NCBI GenBank assembly: GCA_023423045.1
Contig: JAFAGA010000047.1
Coordinates: 1-64,000, forward strand
Length of the DNA: 64,000 nucleotides
Reading direction: 5' to 3'
From: Bacillota bacterium
GTDB lineage: Bacteria; Bacillota; Clostridia; Lachnospirales; Lachnospiraceae
Part shown: positions 8,838 through 18,326 of the stretch, piece by piece
How the letters are laid out: every line of letters begins with the position of its first letter
Position numbering within the stretch: the first letter of the stretch is position 1
Made by a program: the position numbers and the translations under genes
The notes under the pieces: generated by a model
What the model was told of the DNA's origin: nothing
What the model saw: the letters and a program-made list of their open reading frames with translations, nothing else
The model's database searches: none

Positions 8838-9854
8838 TTAATTAAATCCATAGATCCTTCGCAGAATATCATACCCCAGCTCAACCATCTTCCGTCCGAA
8901 TTTGCCGGGCAGATTCATCGACTGGCCAAGAATCTGTGAATGGATTCTGCGATAGAGCCTTTTATCGTGGTTCTTCAAATAATCCCACAGCTCCTGCTTC
9001 TTGCTCAGGCTTTCCTCCGTGCCCTCTTTAATCAGGAATACACTGCTGACCGCCATCATCATGGACAGATATTTCACCATATACCGCTGAAGCTTCTTGC
9101 TTTTAATCTGGAATATGTCGTGAGACTCTATCATAATTTTTGTAATGCGCAGCTGCTGGTCAATTCTCTTTATCATGATCTGCTCATTTACGGACTGGTC
9201 CTCTCTTCCGATGAAGTAACGGTACAGATTAACATCCATATAATACAGAGTTTTGACATAGGGCAGCGGATAATACACAAAGATGTTATCCACATAGAAG
9301 GTATGTTTTGGCAGGCGAATTCCACAGCTTTTCAGCAGTTTGGTACGATAGATTGTGGAATGCATCAATATATTCTGGCTCTGACGAAAATGCATAATCT
9401 CATTCCAGGTAAAGATGCGATCCTCCGGCAATGCCCTGTGATAATTAATTACCTTCTTTTTCTTTGCATCCACCTTCTCATACACGTAGTTAGCCAGAAA
9501 CAGATCCGGACTGCTGCCATCGGCAACAAGGCCCTTCAGCACCTCCATCACCTGGGCCAGCGCCTTCTCATTCACCCAATCATCACTGTCAACCACCTTG
9601 AAGTATAATCCGGTAGCATTGGCAAGTCCCGTATTCACCGCCTCGCCGTGCCCTCCGTTCTCCTGATAGATTACTCTGACGATACCGGGATACTTTTCCT
9701 GGTACTCTTCCGCAATCTTTTGTGTATCATCTGTGGAGCCATCGTTTACAACGATAATCTCCATCTCGTCTCCGCCGGTTAACAACGTATCAATGGCATG
9801 ATTCATATATGCCGCCGAATTATAGCAGGGTATCGCTGCTGTTAATAGCTTCAT
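8838..9854 (-). CDS. Family 2 glycosyltransferase
   Basis: The GT-A fold is clear at the N-terminus: the opening strand PCYNSAAYM, NDGST at residues 37-41 that binds the nucleotide, and DSDD at 89-92 as the metal-binding DxD. The C-terminal about 120 residues are basic and helical without membrane segments, so the enzyme is cytoplasmic or peripheral. The acceptor and donor sugars cannot be told from sequence; likely roles are polysaccharide or teichoic-type polymer side chains. The ATG at 9854 has only a weak ribosome site. There is no linked envelope cluster, so the pathway is not indicated by neighbours. Confidence 0.9.
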   Translation of the reverse strand: MKLLTAAIPCYNSAAYMNHAIDTLLTGGDEMEIIVVNDGSTDDTQKIAEEYQEKYPGIVRVIYQENGGHGEAVNTGLANATGLYFKVVDSDDWVNEKALAQVMEVLKGLVADGSSPDLFLANYVYEKVDAKKKKVINYHRALPEDRIFTWNEIMHFRQSQNILMHSTIYRTKLLKSCGIRLPKHTFYVDNIFVYYPLPYVKTLYYMDVNLYRYFIGREDQSVNEQIMIKRIDQQLRITKIMIESHDIFQIKSKKLQRYMVKYLSMMMAVSSVFLIKEGTEESLSKKQELWDYLKNHDKRLYRRIHSQILGQSMNLPGKFGRKMVELGYDILRRIYGFN

Positions 9855-9903
9855 GTTTTTACCCGGTCCGGAAGTATGTTTCTTCCGGACCTTCTCTCCT
9901 TCC

Positions 9904-11022
9904 TTAGATCAAATTCTCAGGATTTAAGCACTCTAATTCTTTTACTACGAAACGTCCGTCCTTGCGGATTAATACATCATCAAAATAAATCTCTCCGCCG
10001 CCGAATTCCGGTGTCTGGATGCATACCAGATCCCAGTGGATTGCGGAATGATTTCCGTTGGGCGCCTCATCCTCATAGCAGTTGCCGGGTGTGAAGTGGA
10101 AGGAGCCCATAATCTTCTCATCAAACAGAGTATCCTTCATCGGCTTAAGAACATAGGGATTTACACCGATTGCAAATTCACCGATATAGCGAGCGCCCTC
10201 ATCCGTATTAAGCACACCGTTAATTCTCTCCGTATCATTGGCAGTAGCCTTAACAATCTTACCGTTTTCAAAGGTAAAGCATATGTTCTCGTAAGTAAAG
10301 CCCTGGAATACGGCAGGGGTGTTATAGCTCAGCGTTCCATTCACAGATTCACGCACCGGAGCAGTATATACTTCGCCGTCGGGAATATTGCGCTCTCCGT
10401 CGCAGGGTACTGCAGGAATATCCTTGATAGAGAAGCTTAAGTCTGTTCCCGGCCCTACGATTCTCACACGGTCCGTACGGTTCATGTAGTCAACAAGGGG
10501 CTTCATTGCCTCACCCATCTTTGCATAGTCCAGATTACATACATTAAAGTAGAAATCCTCAAAGGCTTCCACGCTGGTGTTGGACAGCTGCGCCATGGAC
10601 GGGTTGGGATAACGCAGAACCACCCATCTCGTCTTAGGAACACGGATGTTGTGATGAACCGGTGTCGAATAATAAGTCTCATAAATCTTCATCTTATCCG
10701 CAGGCACATCCGCAAGCTCGGATACATTCTCCGTGCCGCGAACCGCAACATAGCAGTCCATCTGCTCCATCTCCGCACCGTCAATCTTTGCCATTAAGGA
10801 CATCTGCTCCTCGGTACAGTGAAGAAGCTGTTCTCTCTGCAGTTTAGGATCGGTATAATGAACAAAGGGAACGCCCCCAGCCTTATAGACTTCCTTCACA
10901 AGCTGCCTGGCCAGGTCCTGTGTTGATGCACCAATATAGTGAACATATACCTTGTCGCCCTGCTTCACCTTCATAGAATAGTTAACCAAATTACGTGCTA
11001 ATACTTTAATTCTCTCATCCAT
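9904..11022 (-). CDS. M29-family metalloaminopeptidase
   Basis: This is a cytoplasmic two-metal aminopeptidase of the thermophilic AmpS/AmpT family that releases N-terminal residues from peptides. The 372-residue length is typical. E217 (DGEVYT), E282 (GEFAIG) and the H325/H329/D331 cluster in NGNHSAIHWD occupy the positions of the family metal ligands. The start at 11022 has AAGGAGA 7 bases upstream. It lies 50 bases upstream of the GT2 start, so it could be co-transcribed with it, but no functional link is evident. Confidence 0.92.
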   Translation of the reverse strand: MDERIKVLARNLVNYSMKVKQGDKVYVHYIGASTQDLARQLVKEVYKAGGVPFVHYTDPKLQREQLLHCTEEQMSLMAKIDGAEMEQMDCYVAVRGTENVSELADVPADKMKIYETYYSTPVHHNIRVPKTRWVVLRYPNPSMAQLSNTSVEAFEDFYFNVCNLDYAKMGEAMKPLVDYMNRTDRVRIVGPGTDLSFSIKDIPAVPCDGERNIPDGEVYTAPVRESVNGTLSYNTPAVFQGFTYENICFTFENGKIVKATANDTERINGVLNTDEGARYIGEFAIGVNPYVLKPMKDTLFDEKIMGSFHFTPGNCYEDEAPNGNHSAIHWDLVCIQTPEFGGGEIYFDDVLIRKDGRFVVKELECLNPENLI

Positions 11023-11107
11023 AGTTTTGTCTCCTTGTAATTTATTTTATAATTGTACCTGAAATGCCCCTTGTATGCATTGCACACTTCCGGCATCCCA
11101 ATCACAG

Positions 11108-13654
11108 TTATTGCTCCAGATAGGATAAAAATACATTACCCGCATCTTCAAATACTTTTGCGCTGTCTCCGATACCGAGCTTGGCCGTCTTGCCCTTTAC
11201 GGGATCGATTACCATGATATTGAACGCATCATAGCCATAAATAACCACTGCATTGGTAATATCCGTCATAGCGATTACCGGCCTGCCTTTTGATACGTAG
11301 TATAATGCATCCTCCAGCGTAACTCCGGTTAGCCTCACCGGTGTATATCTGGAATACTCCTTAAGTACATCATAGGCGGAGCTATCCTTAACAGACAGCT
11401 GCTCCAGGCCCACCCCTGCCTTCTGATAATCTAACAAAATCCTGATACAGGCCTCCACGGAATCTCCCTGGGAAGATGGTATGGGCATCGTTTCCATCTC
11501 GGGGATGGTATTCTTTGTCGATTTCACACCTCTTTCCCAAATCAGCTCCTGTCTGCTGTCAAGCACTACGCCGATCCGGTCTCTCGCTACGGCAACAGCA
11601 TCTGCCGCATTTTCATATGCGCCTTCTATTCCTCCGCTGATATAGGGATAAAAATACAGCTGCTCCTGAGAGGCGACCGGAAGCCTGACCGTAGGGTCCT
11701 CGCTGATAATGGTGCTGACGGTACTCTCTGTGCCGGGAAGCCCATCCATAGCAAATCCCCCCGGCAGAGACAGGTAGTACTCCGTCAGTGTCTGCTCCGT
11801 CACTCTTGCGGAAATGCCGGTAGGCTTTTCCTCCGCCTTCACCTGATTCATAATATAATCCGCCGGAGCCAGAGTATAGGCGGTGCGCCCTTTCTCCGTA
11901 ATTTTTTGAACTCTGCGAAGCTCAATAATATTATCCTTTACCTCCAGGCCGGAGATGTAGTAATCCGCTTTACTATAGCTTTTTAAAACCTTTTTGTCAA
12001 CTGATGCAATTTCCACCGAGCTGAGCGGTGCCATGACGCTTCCGTCCATCATAGAGGACACATCCGCCTCCGCCACATCTCCATAGATCAGATTATTATC
12101 AATTACATCCATAAGCCTTATGGTATGGCCGGGCTTAGCCTCAATCGACTCCATTTCCCCTGTTTCAAGATTCATAATCCGGATACTTTTATTCAGCTTG
12201 GGATCAGCACTTTCCTGCCAGGCAGCATAGTTTGGACCCTTCAACAGAACCACTTGCTTCGGCGAAACTGCATGTGCCGTCTCATTCAGTTCTTTTGTTA
12301 TCAAATTATAAGAAAAAATATTATTATATACATGGAAATAGAAAATCTCCATGGAATTAACATAGGTAAGCTCTCCCAGATTCTCCTTCAGGGTCTGGTA
12401 CGGCTCTTCTACCGGAATATAGACCAGCTCTTCTATCCGATTTTCCGCACGGATAAAGCGGTACAGTATGATTGCAACCCGCCCTTCGTATTGGCCCCGA
12501 TTCATATATCCATAGACAATAAAGTCCAGATTGCCCTCCGCATTCATATTCAGAATGCGTATGTCATGCTGGTCATATAATTCCCTCAGATCGCTGGTGT
12601 TATCCTGCCGGAAGGAAAATACTTTTGTAAGCTTGTTATTCTCCAGATCATAGAACCATAGCTCATTGTTTCTGACAAAGGCAAGCTTCTTCCTGTCACC
12701 GGATGTGACCGCCGGAACCTCCGGCTCGGAGGTAATGCCTATCTTTAGCTGATTCTGGGATACGCTGGCCAGCTCCGCATCAAACATAGCCTCCATGCGT
12801 CTGTCATAATTCAGCAGATACATCCGGTCGGCGGAATAACGTATCCGGTAGAACTCCAGAACATGGTATCTCTCCATGGCTCCCGCAACCTCTGCTTCAA
12901 TATAATATTCCAGTTCAACAGAAGCTGTATCCGGATAGATTTCCTTGACTGCCGGAATGATCTCCGTCTGGACCACAGGCTTTAAGCTTCCCCAGCTCAC
13001 CAGCTCAAAGCTGGAATTGATATTAACATGGGAAAGAGAGGTATTATCCGCGGAATTCAGGGGCTCCAGATATTTTATAATCTCCTCGGCCTTGGACTTA
13101 TCCATAATTGCTTTATGAAAGTCCATAATAAAATCCAGCTTTTCCTTCAAAAATGCATTTTGATAAATCTTAATCCGCTGGTAATAGTACATTTTTTCAC
13201 TTTGACTGCTAATCAGCGTAATCTTTACCGCATACTCCCGGTCCATTGCCAGTTCTGTTTTCAGTTTAATCTTAGCGCTCTTCTCGCCGCCATTTTCATC
13301 AAACACGCTGATGGAATCCGTCTCAATCAAGGCATTTCCGACAAATTCCCGAACCTCGTAATTCAGTTTTTTAATATCATAGTCTTCCTCATTAATTATC
13401 ACCTCAAAGATTCTGCTTGTGTCCAGAGGGATGACCGTCTCTCTCAGTTTATTGGCTGCAAGGTTCGTGCTGTAACCATGCAGGAGATTGATTCTGCTCT
13501 CTCCAGATTTCATTGTAACCAAAGGAAAGGTCGCAGCTTCCATCTCGGTGGTGTTATCTGTTTCAAATACGACAACCTTAATGTCACCACTGAAATAATA
13601 AAGCGCCCCAACAAAAACCGCAATTAAAATTATCACTCGGTAAATATATTTCAA
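11108..13654 (-). CDS. Large membrane-anchored protein with degenerate C39-like C-terminal domain
   Basis: The 848-residue protein starts with a single membrane segment (about residues 5-22) and should be mostly outside the membrane. The central region (about 250-620) looks like beta-propeller sensor repeats, alternating short strands such as LWFYDLENNKL. The last 120 residues resemble a C39 cysteine-peptidase fold (VSKGRPVIAM, then AVVIYGYD, then VIDPVKG). Where the catalytic Cys is expected there is Ser732 (QGDSVEAC), and the catalytic His is replaced by Asn801 (TNAVVIYGYD), so it is probably not a peptidase. The start is TTG at 13654 with AGGAGG 8 bases upstream. Its function is unknown; a substrate-sensing or binding role is inferred. 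Confidence 0.7.
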   Translation of the reverse strand: MKYIYRVIILIAVFVGALYYFSGDIKVVVFETDNTTEMEAATFPLVTMKSGESRINLLHGYSTNLAANKLRETVIPLDTSRIFEVIINEEDYDIKKLNYEVREFVGNALIETDSISVFDENGGEKSAKIKLKTELAMDREYAVKITLISSQSEKMYYYQRIKIYQNAFLKEKLDFIMDFHKAIMDKSKAEEIIKYLEPLNSADNTSLSHVNINSSFELVSWGSLKPVVQTEIIPAVKEIYPDTASVELEYYIEAEVAGAMERYHVLEFYRIRYSADRMYLLNYDRRMEAMFDAELASVSQNQLKIGITSEPEVPAVTSGDRKKLAFVRNNELWFYDLENNKLTKVFSFRQDNTSDLRELYDQHDIRILNMNAEGNLDFIVYGYMNRGQYEGRVAIILYRFIRAENRIEELVYIPVEEPYQTLKENLGELTYVNSMEIFYFHVYNNIFSYNLITKELNETAHAVSPKQVVLLKGPNYAAWQESADPKLNKSIRIMNLETGEMESIEAKPGHTIRLMDVIDNNLIYGDVAEADVSSMMDGSVMAPLSSVEIASVDKKVLKSYSKADYYISGLEVKDNIIELRRVQKITEKGRTAYTLAPADYIMNQVKAEEKPTGISARVTEQTLTEYYLSLPGGFAMDGLPGTESTVSTIISEDPTVRLPVASQEQLYFYPYISGGIEGAYENAADAVAVARDRIGVVLDSRQELIWERGVKSTKNTIPEMETMPIPSSQGDSVEACIRILLDYQKAGVGLEQLSVKDSSAYDVLKEYSRYTPVRLTGVTLEDALYYVSKGRPVIAMTDITNAVVIYGYDAFNIMVIDPVKGKTAKLGIGDSAKVFEDAGNVFLSYLEQ

Positions 13655-13702
13655 TTCGTGAACCTCCTACGATTCTCTATCCAGGCATATTATATAACAC
13701 GA

Positions 13703-14941
13703 CTAAGGCACCAAAGGCTGCTCCTTCTCTGCCTTCTCAAATAACCGGAGCAAGCAGGGATCCGCCTTCAGAAATTCCATGCACTCCTTCAACTCCCTCG
13801 GATACTCTCCCTTTTCCTTTCCTGCTTTGGTCCTTTTTACCGCACGGATTAATATATTCTTCGGAGTGTGTTCCATATCGATAAATTCCAGCAGCTGTAC
13901 CTTGTATCCCTTCGTTTCCAGCAGCTCGGCCCTTAATGCATCCGTAATCAGAGCCGACAAACGTTCCTTCACAATGCCGTACTTAAGTACCGGCCTCAGG
14001 GTATCATTCTGAATCTGCCGATTTAGTTCATGCTGACAGCAGGGCACGGAAAGTATCACCTGGGCTCCCCAGCCCACCGCCTTATACAAAGCATGGTCTG
14101 TCGCAGTATCACAGGCATGGAGGGTCACTACCATATCCACCTCACTGCATCCCTGATAGGAGGCAATATCGCCTTGCAGAAAACGGAGCCTGTCGTAACC
14201 GTACTTTTGGCTTAATTCATTGCATCTGCGGATAACCTCCGTCTTCAAATCCAGGCCGATTACATTGATCCGGTACCCCTTCAGAACCTTTAGATAATAA
14301 TACATGGCGAAGGTAAGATAGGATTTACCGCATCCAAAATCCAGTATCGTCAATTCCTTCTCCTGATCTAAAAACGGAAGAACATCCTCAATGTATTCAA
14401 GAAAACGGTTAATCTGACGGAATTTATCCGATTTGGATTTAATAATCATTCCATCCCCGGTCATAACTCCAAGATCAATTAAAAACGGGAGCGGCACTCC
14501 CTCCTCAAGGATATAATTCTTCTTTTTATTATGCAGAAGCTCCCGCTCTTCAAAGAGCTGCTTCACAACTTCGGACGATTCCTCCGTCGGAGTCTTGGCA
14601 AGTTTATTTATGACAGTAACCTTCCCCTTCTTACTGATTAAAACCGTCGCTTTCCCGCTCTTGGTCGTAATCTCTGCCTGACGGAACAGCCCCTCAAACC
14701 ATTCCGGAAGCTTGTCTATCAACTCTTCCTTACAGTAATTGCGGTGAAAAATCTGCTGCCCGATATATTCCGAGGCCTGGTACAGCAATTCCTTCTTGAT
14801 CAAAACCGGACGTATCTTAACCTTGGCCATCCTGTCCTTATCCGCGGAATTACTTATTATCGCCTGAAGAAAATCTATATTTAATGTTTCATCAAAAATT
14901 TTTATAATCGCTTTATCCATGTTTTCATCCATTCCGCTCAT
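13703..14941 (-). CDS. Class I SAM-dependent methyltransferase (Methyltransf_32 type)
   Basis: The Rossmann methyltransferase core carries the SAM-binding motif LDFGCGKSYLT (residues 200-210), then VIGLDLK as motif II and LHACDTATD as the motif IV region, followed by PCCQHEL. This pattern matches the Methyltransf_32/TRM13-like family, suggesting an RNA substrate, although none is shown. The N-terminal 150 residues form an extra domain of unknown role. The start was placed at 14941 (MSGMDEN) because AAGGAGG lies 6 bases upstream; the frame is open further to 15007 without a ribosome site. It sits 49 bases upstream of the C39-like gene and may share its transcript. Confidence 0.85.
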   Translation of the reverse strand: MSGMDENMDKAIIKIFDETLNIDFLQAIISNSADKDRMAKVKIRPVLIKKELLYQASEYIGQQIFHRNYCKEELIDKLPEWFEGLFRQAEITTKSGKATVLISKKGKVTVINKLAKTPTEESSEVVKQLFEERELLHNKKKNYILEEGVPLPFLIDLGVMTGDGMIIKSKSDKFRQINRFLEYIEDVLPFLDQEKELTILDFGCGKSYLTFAMYYYLKVLKGYRINVIGLDLKTEVIRRCNELSQKYGYDRLRFLQGDIASYQGCSEVDMVVTLHACDTATDHALYKAVGWGAQVILSVPCCQHELNRQIQNDTLRPVLKYGIVKERLSALITDALRAELLETKGYKVQLLEFIDMEHTPKNILIRAVKRTKAGKEKGEYPRELKECMEFLKADPCLLRLFEKAEKEQPLVP

Positions 14942-15108
14942 ATTCGCCCTCCTTCTTGGAAAGCACCCATCCCTATCTATTTTAATGTCTTTTCCAAAAT
15001 AGTACAACCAGTTTATTATAAATTTTATCTTAAGATTGCTTCCTTATAAATTACACAATCCCCTCCAGGCTGCATATATTAGTAATAAAAAAGCTCAGGA
15101 GTACTTAT

Positions 15109-17169
15109 ATGTCTTACGCAAATGGCAGAAGCAGCGGCACCGATCATAGATACCGTGTGCCCAATTATAGTGTTTCAAACCAGACCCTCTCCGGCCCAGG
15201 AAGCGCATCACCTCCTTCAAGCAAAGGGACAGAGAGATCCAGTCAAGTGAATCAAAAAACTTCCGCACCCACAGCTCAAGCAAACTCAGGTGCTTCACCA
15301 ATGCCGGGAAGAGGTACAACTCCTCCTGCCGCAAATCGGCAGACTGCACCAAGAACTTCACCCGGAACCGGAACCAGAATTAATCCAAGTACCGGCACAG
15401 TTCCTGCTCCCGGATCCAACATGGGAACTCCTCCAAATCAAGGTACCGCCGCCCCCGGCAGCAGAACTCCCGGCGCTGGCCTCCCTCCCAGAAGCACACC
15501 GAATACCGGCAATAATAATGGCATGACTCCAGGTATGGGCACAGTTCCCGGAACTCCCCCCAACACCGGCAACAATGGTATGGCTCCAGGCAGCGGCACG
15601 GTTCCCAGAACCACACCCAACACCGGCAATAATGGTATGGCTCCAGGCAGTGGCACAATTCCCAGAACCACACCCAACACTGGCAATAATGGTATGGCTC
15701 CAGGCAGTGGCACAGTTCCCAGAACTTCCCCCAACGCTGGTAACGGGACCATCATAACTCCTGGAATGGGCACGACTCCAGGGACCGCACCAAATGCAGG
15801 TAATAGACCTATTATTGCTCCCGGAATGGGCACAACTCCTGGAACTATTCCAAATGCAGGTAATGGTATGGTTCCTGGTGCAGGTGCCGTTCCTAGAACA
15901 ACCACCCCCAATGCTGGTAACGGAAGCGGTATTGCCCCAGGAACAGGCACAACTCCTGGGACGGGCACGGCTCCCAGAACCACACCAAATACAGGCACAG
16001 GTATGACTCCGGGTATGGGGACCACGCCCAGAACTGCTCCCAATACAGGTACCGGTATGACCCCGGGCATGGGTGCTACTCCTGGAACCACTCCCAATGC
16101 AGGTACCGGCATGGCCCCGGGTATGGGTGCTCCCTCCAGAACCACTCCCAATACAGGTACTGGTATGACACCGGGCATGGGCGCTACCCCTGGAACCACT
16201 CCCAATACAGGTACTGGTATGACTCCGGGCATGGGCGCTACCCCTAGAACCACTCCCAATGCAAGTGTAGAAGTAACTTCGGGTATGGTTGTAACTCCCA
16301 GAATTACCCCGAATACAGGAAGCGGATCCGGTATGTCTCCGGGCATGGGCGCTACCCCTAGAACCACCCCTCCTATCGGCTCAGGAGTCACTCCAGGTAC
16401 AGGTGCTGCCCCCAGAACCACCCCTCCTATCGGCTCAGGAGTCACCCCGGGCACAGGCTCTGCTCCCATGGCCAATCCCTATAATCAAAATGGAATGTAT
16501 CCTTGGAATGGGACTACTCCGCCCTATATCTACAACCCCACACCGGAGGCTCCCCCCGTTCCGCAGTATAATAACTCTCAGCCTTATGCGCCTTATCCCC
16601 AGATGGCACCCGGCATGAACGCTCCAGGTATGAATGCACCCATCAATACAGAACCCGGTGCACAGTATATGATCCCGCCTACACCATGGAACACCTCGCC
16701 GGCGCTTCCGAACAACATGCCTAATATGTATGCTCCATACCAGGGTATTCCCAACATGCAAGTTCCGGATGCCTCCTCTAATGCACCCATGGGTGTTCCG
16801 ATGTTCCCGCTCTATGGCTATGACAACAGCGCCGATCTGGACCGGGATGCAGAATATATGAAACGGCTCTATCCCAGAACTGCCAGGACAATCCAGAGAG
16901 AGATTGAAAATGAATGTGACAAGATGGAATACGACGGGAGCATGATGTTTGATGAGTATCCTGATAAAGAGTATTTCGAAAGACTGGTAGACCGTATTTA
17001 TGAAAGAATTAACAAAACTCAGGAAGAGCCTCAAGTTGAAACAAATAGCCTTTATTTGTATCCTCCAAGAAGGAGCGAAAACCATCTGCGTGACATTGTA
17101 ACCCTTCTTCTGCTGTCTGAAATGTTTAACCGAAGGAGACGTTATCGCAGCAGAAAACGCTGGTTCTAA
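15109..17169 (+). CDS. Pro/Gly/Thr-rich tandem-repeat protein, probable spore or cell surface protein
   Basis: Residues about 115-445 are built from degenerate units of about 19-24 residues around the pattern NTG-GMxPGxGTxPRTTP. They are flanked by a Ser/Thr-rich N-terminus with no signal peptide and a Met/Pro/Asn/Tyr-rich linker (450-570). The C-terminal about 110 residues are a distinct charged domain (YMKRLYPRTARTIQREIENE onward) ending in an Arg-rich tail. The lack of a signal peptide, the repeats and the conserved-looking acidic/basic tail resemble spore coat or exosporium proteins, but this is inference. CAGGAG lies 7 bases before the ATG. The opposite strand is open through the repeats only because of composition. 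Confidence 0.8.
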   Translation: MSYANGRSSGTDHRYRVPNYSVSNQTLSGPGSASPPSSKGTERSSQVNQKTSAPTAQANSGASPMPGRGTTPPAANRQTAPRTSPGTGTRINPSTGTVPAPGSNMGTPPNQGTAAPGSRTPGAGLPPRSTPNTGNNNGMTPGMGTVPGTPPNTGNNGMAPGSGTVPRTTPNTGNNGMAPGSGTIPRTTPNTGNNGMAPGSGTVPRTSPNAGNGTIITPGMGTTPGTAPNAGNRPIIAPGMGTTPGTIPNAGNGMVPGAGAVPRTTTPNAGNGSGIAPGTGTTPGTGTAPRTTPNTGTGMTPGMGTTPRTAPNTGTGMTPGMGATPGTTPNAGTGMAPGMGAPSRTTPNTGTGMTPGMGATPGTTPNTGTGMTPGMGATPRTTPNASVEVTSGMVVTPRITPNTGSGSGMSPGMGATPRTTPPIGSGVTPGTGAAPRTTPPIGSGVTPGTGSAPMANPYNQNGMYPWNGTTPPYIYNPTPEAPPVPQYNNSQPYAPYPQMAPGMNAPGMNAPINTEPGAQYMIPPTPWNTSPALPNNMPNMYAPYQGIPNMQVPDASSNAPMGVPMFPLYGYDNSADLDRDAEYMKRLYPRTARTIQREIENECDKMEYDGSMMFDEYPDKEYFERLVDRIYERINKTQEEPQVETNSLYLYPPRRSENHLRDIVTLLLLSEMFNRRRRYRSRKRWF
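15490..16470 (+). repeat. In-frame tandem repeats of about 57-72 bp
   Basis: Within the repeat protein, blocks encoding PNTGNNGMAPGSGTVPRT and variants are repeated about 16 times, all multiples of three in length. Neighbouring copies, for example 15565-15630 and 15631-15696, are nearly identical at the DNA level, so recent slippage or recombination is likely and copy number should vary between strains. Confidence 0.85.
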
Positions 17170-17214
17170 AGATGGACATCGAAATACCTTTATTCATACA
17201 TTTTTCAAAATTAT

Positions 17215-17333
17215 GAGCTTCTCTTAACACATAATTCAAAGACACATTGCTGCTTGTATTCCCATAAATAGGGGGTTGTCCCTGCCGCTTTATGGAGCAG
17301 CAATGTATCTTTCCTCTTGTGTAAGAGAAGCTC
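17215..17333. repeat. 119-bp nested hairpin between convergent genes
   Basis: Three stems nest on one axis. The outer arm is GAGCTTCTCTTA(A)CACA (17215-17230) with 17318-17333. The middle arm is AAAGACACATTGCTGC (17238-17253) with 17297-17312, one mismatch. The inner arm is CCCATAAA (17261-17268) with TTTATGG (17289-17295). It lies between the repeat-protein gene (+) and the YwmB-like gene (-) and may terminate both, but its length exceeds that of a terminator. Confidence 0.75.
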
Positions 17334-17350
17334 TGATTATTCACCGGCTT

Positions 17351-18160
17351 CTACCAGCTTTCGTTTAAAATAGGCGTGGCCAGAGTAATCCGGGTTTTGT
17401 CTGTGACCTCATTGTATGATATTGCTATCTGAACATTAATTTTTGTATCCAGGGTCGTAACATACTCTTTGAGCATCCCCGTATATGCATAAACGGTGTA
17501 CATATCCCCTTCATCGTATTCCAGAGCGATTTCACCCTGCAATTCATCGACCAGCAGTTTCGCCACCTCATGCTTCTGCTGGGAGTTCAGGTTTCCTTCC
17601 CGGTTACCTTCATATTTCAGGGTAACCTGCATATCCTTTACTTCCAGTTTTTCAAAGGTCTGCTCAAGAATCTTCTTATACTTGTCCATTCCGGTTATTC
17701 CATCCTGAATTGACAGACGTACGATGATATAGTGCTTCGTCTGAACCGCGTCCTCTTCCTCTTGTTCCACACTGATTACCTTAATCTCCGAGGCCGCCTT
17801 CTTCGCTCGTTTATAGAAATAATACTCGCTTCTTCCGCCATCCTCCCATACAGATATCTCTTTATCTATTGTTAATCCTATCTTTGCCGCCAGATCACAG
17901 ATCAAAGCCTTCTTATCCTCGGCATCCAGTACTCCTGATCTGTACTCTGCTGCAACTTCAATGCTGCTTTGCATTTCATCCGTATTGGTCTTTACGAAGG
18001 CTTCGGTTATCTGTACTTCTTTTTGGAATATGTGGTTAACAAGCATCTGAGTCGCTACTGCGACCCATAATACCATTGCCATATATAACGCAGCTTTTGT
18101 ACGCTTTAATGAAATTGTCTTCTTGAACTCCTCAAATATTCTATTCCAGTTTATATCCAT
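17351..18160 (-). CDS. YwmB-like protein, single-pass membrane anchored
   Basis: The protein has an N-terminal membrane segment (about residues 25-42) and an extracytoplasmic domain resembling the YwmB/TATA-box-binding-fold family. That family is typical of Firmicutes, often encoded near spoIID/murA-type genes, and has no firmly known function. Cues are the IEVAAEYR start, the KVISVEQ and KHYIIVRLS strands and the ending ITLATPILNESW. The start at the ATG at 18160 (MDINWN) was chosen because GGAGG lies 12 bases upstream; the earlier TTG at 18172 touches that site. It converges on the repeat-protein gene. Confidence 0.65.
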   Translation of the reverse strand: MDINWNRIFEEFKKTISLKRTKAALYMAMVLWVAVATQMLVNHIFQKEVQITEAFVKTNTDEMQSSIEVAAEYRSGVLDAEDKKALICDLAAKIGLTIDKEISVWEDGGRSEYYFYKRAKKAASEIKVISVEQEEEDAVQTKHYIIVRLSIQDGITGMDKYKKILEQTFEKLEVKDMQVTLKYEGNREGNLNSQQKHEVAKLLVDELQGEIALEYDEGDMYTVYAYTGMLKEYVTTLDTKINVQIAISYNEVTDKTRITLATPILNESW

Positions 18161-18326
18161 CAAATAAATCAACCTCCGGTTTTAAACAGTCCTGCTATTT
18201 CAACTGATAGTTTTCCCTTTTTTCGGCGGCTTATGCTAATTTTGAGGATATTCTGGAAAAAGAATATGGTAACTCATTCCTCTTTTTGAAATCATACATA
18301 TGTTTTAAAATTTTTATCAAAGATTA

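Noticed and set aside
15490..16470. Regularly spaced repeats that might suggest a CRISPR array
   Set aside because: The repeats are in-frame coding, have no unique spacers of constant length, and lie inside a single gene with a good ribosome site. No cas genes are present.
15438..16475. Long open frame on the minus strand through the repeat protein, rich in Val/Pro/Gly
   Set aside because: It is a mirror of the repeat composition on the other strand, has no ribosome site, and its start and end do not respect the intact gene on the plus strand.
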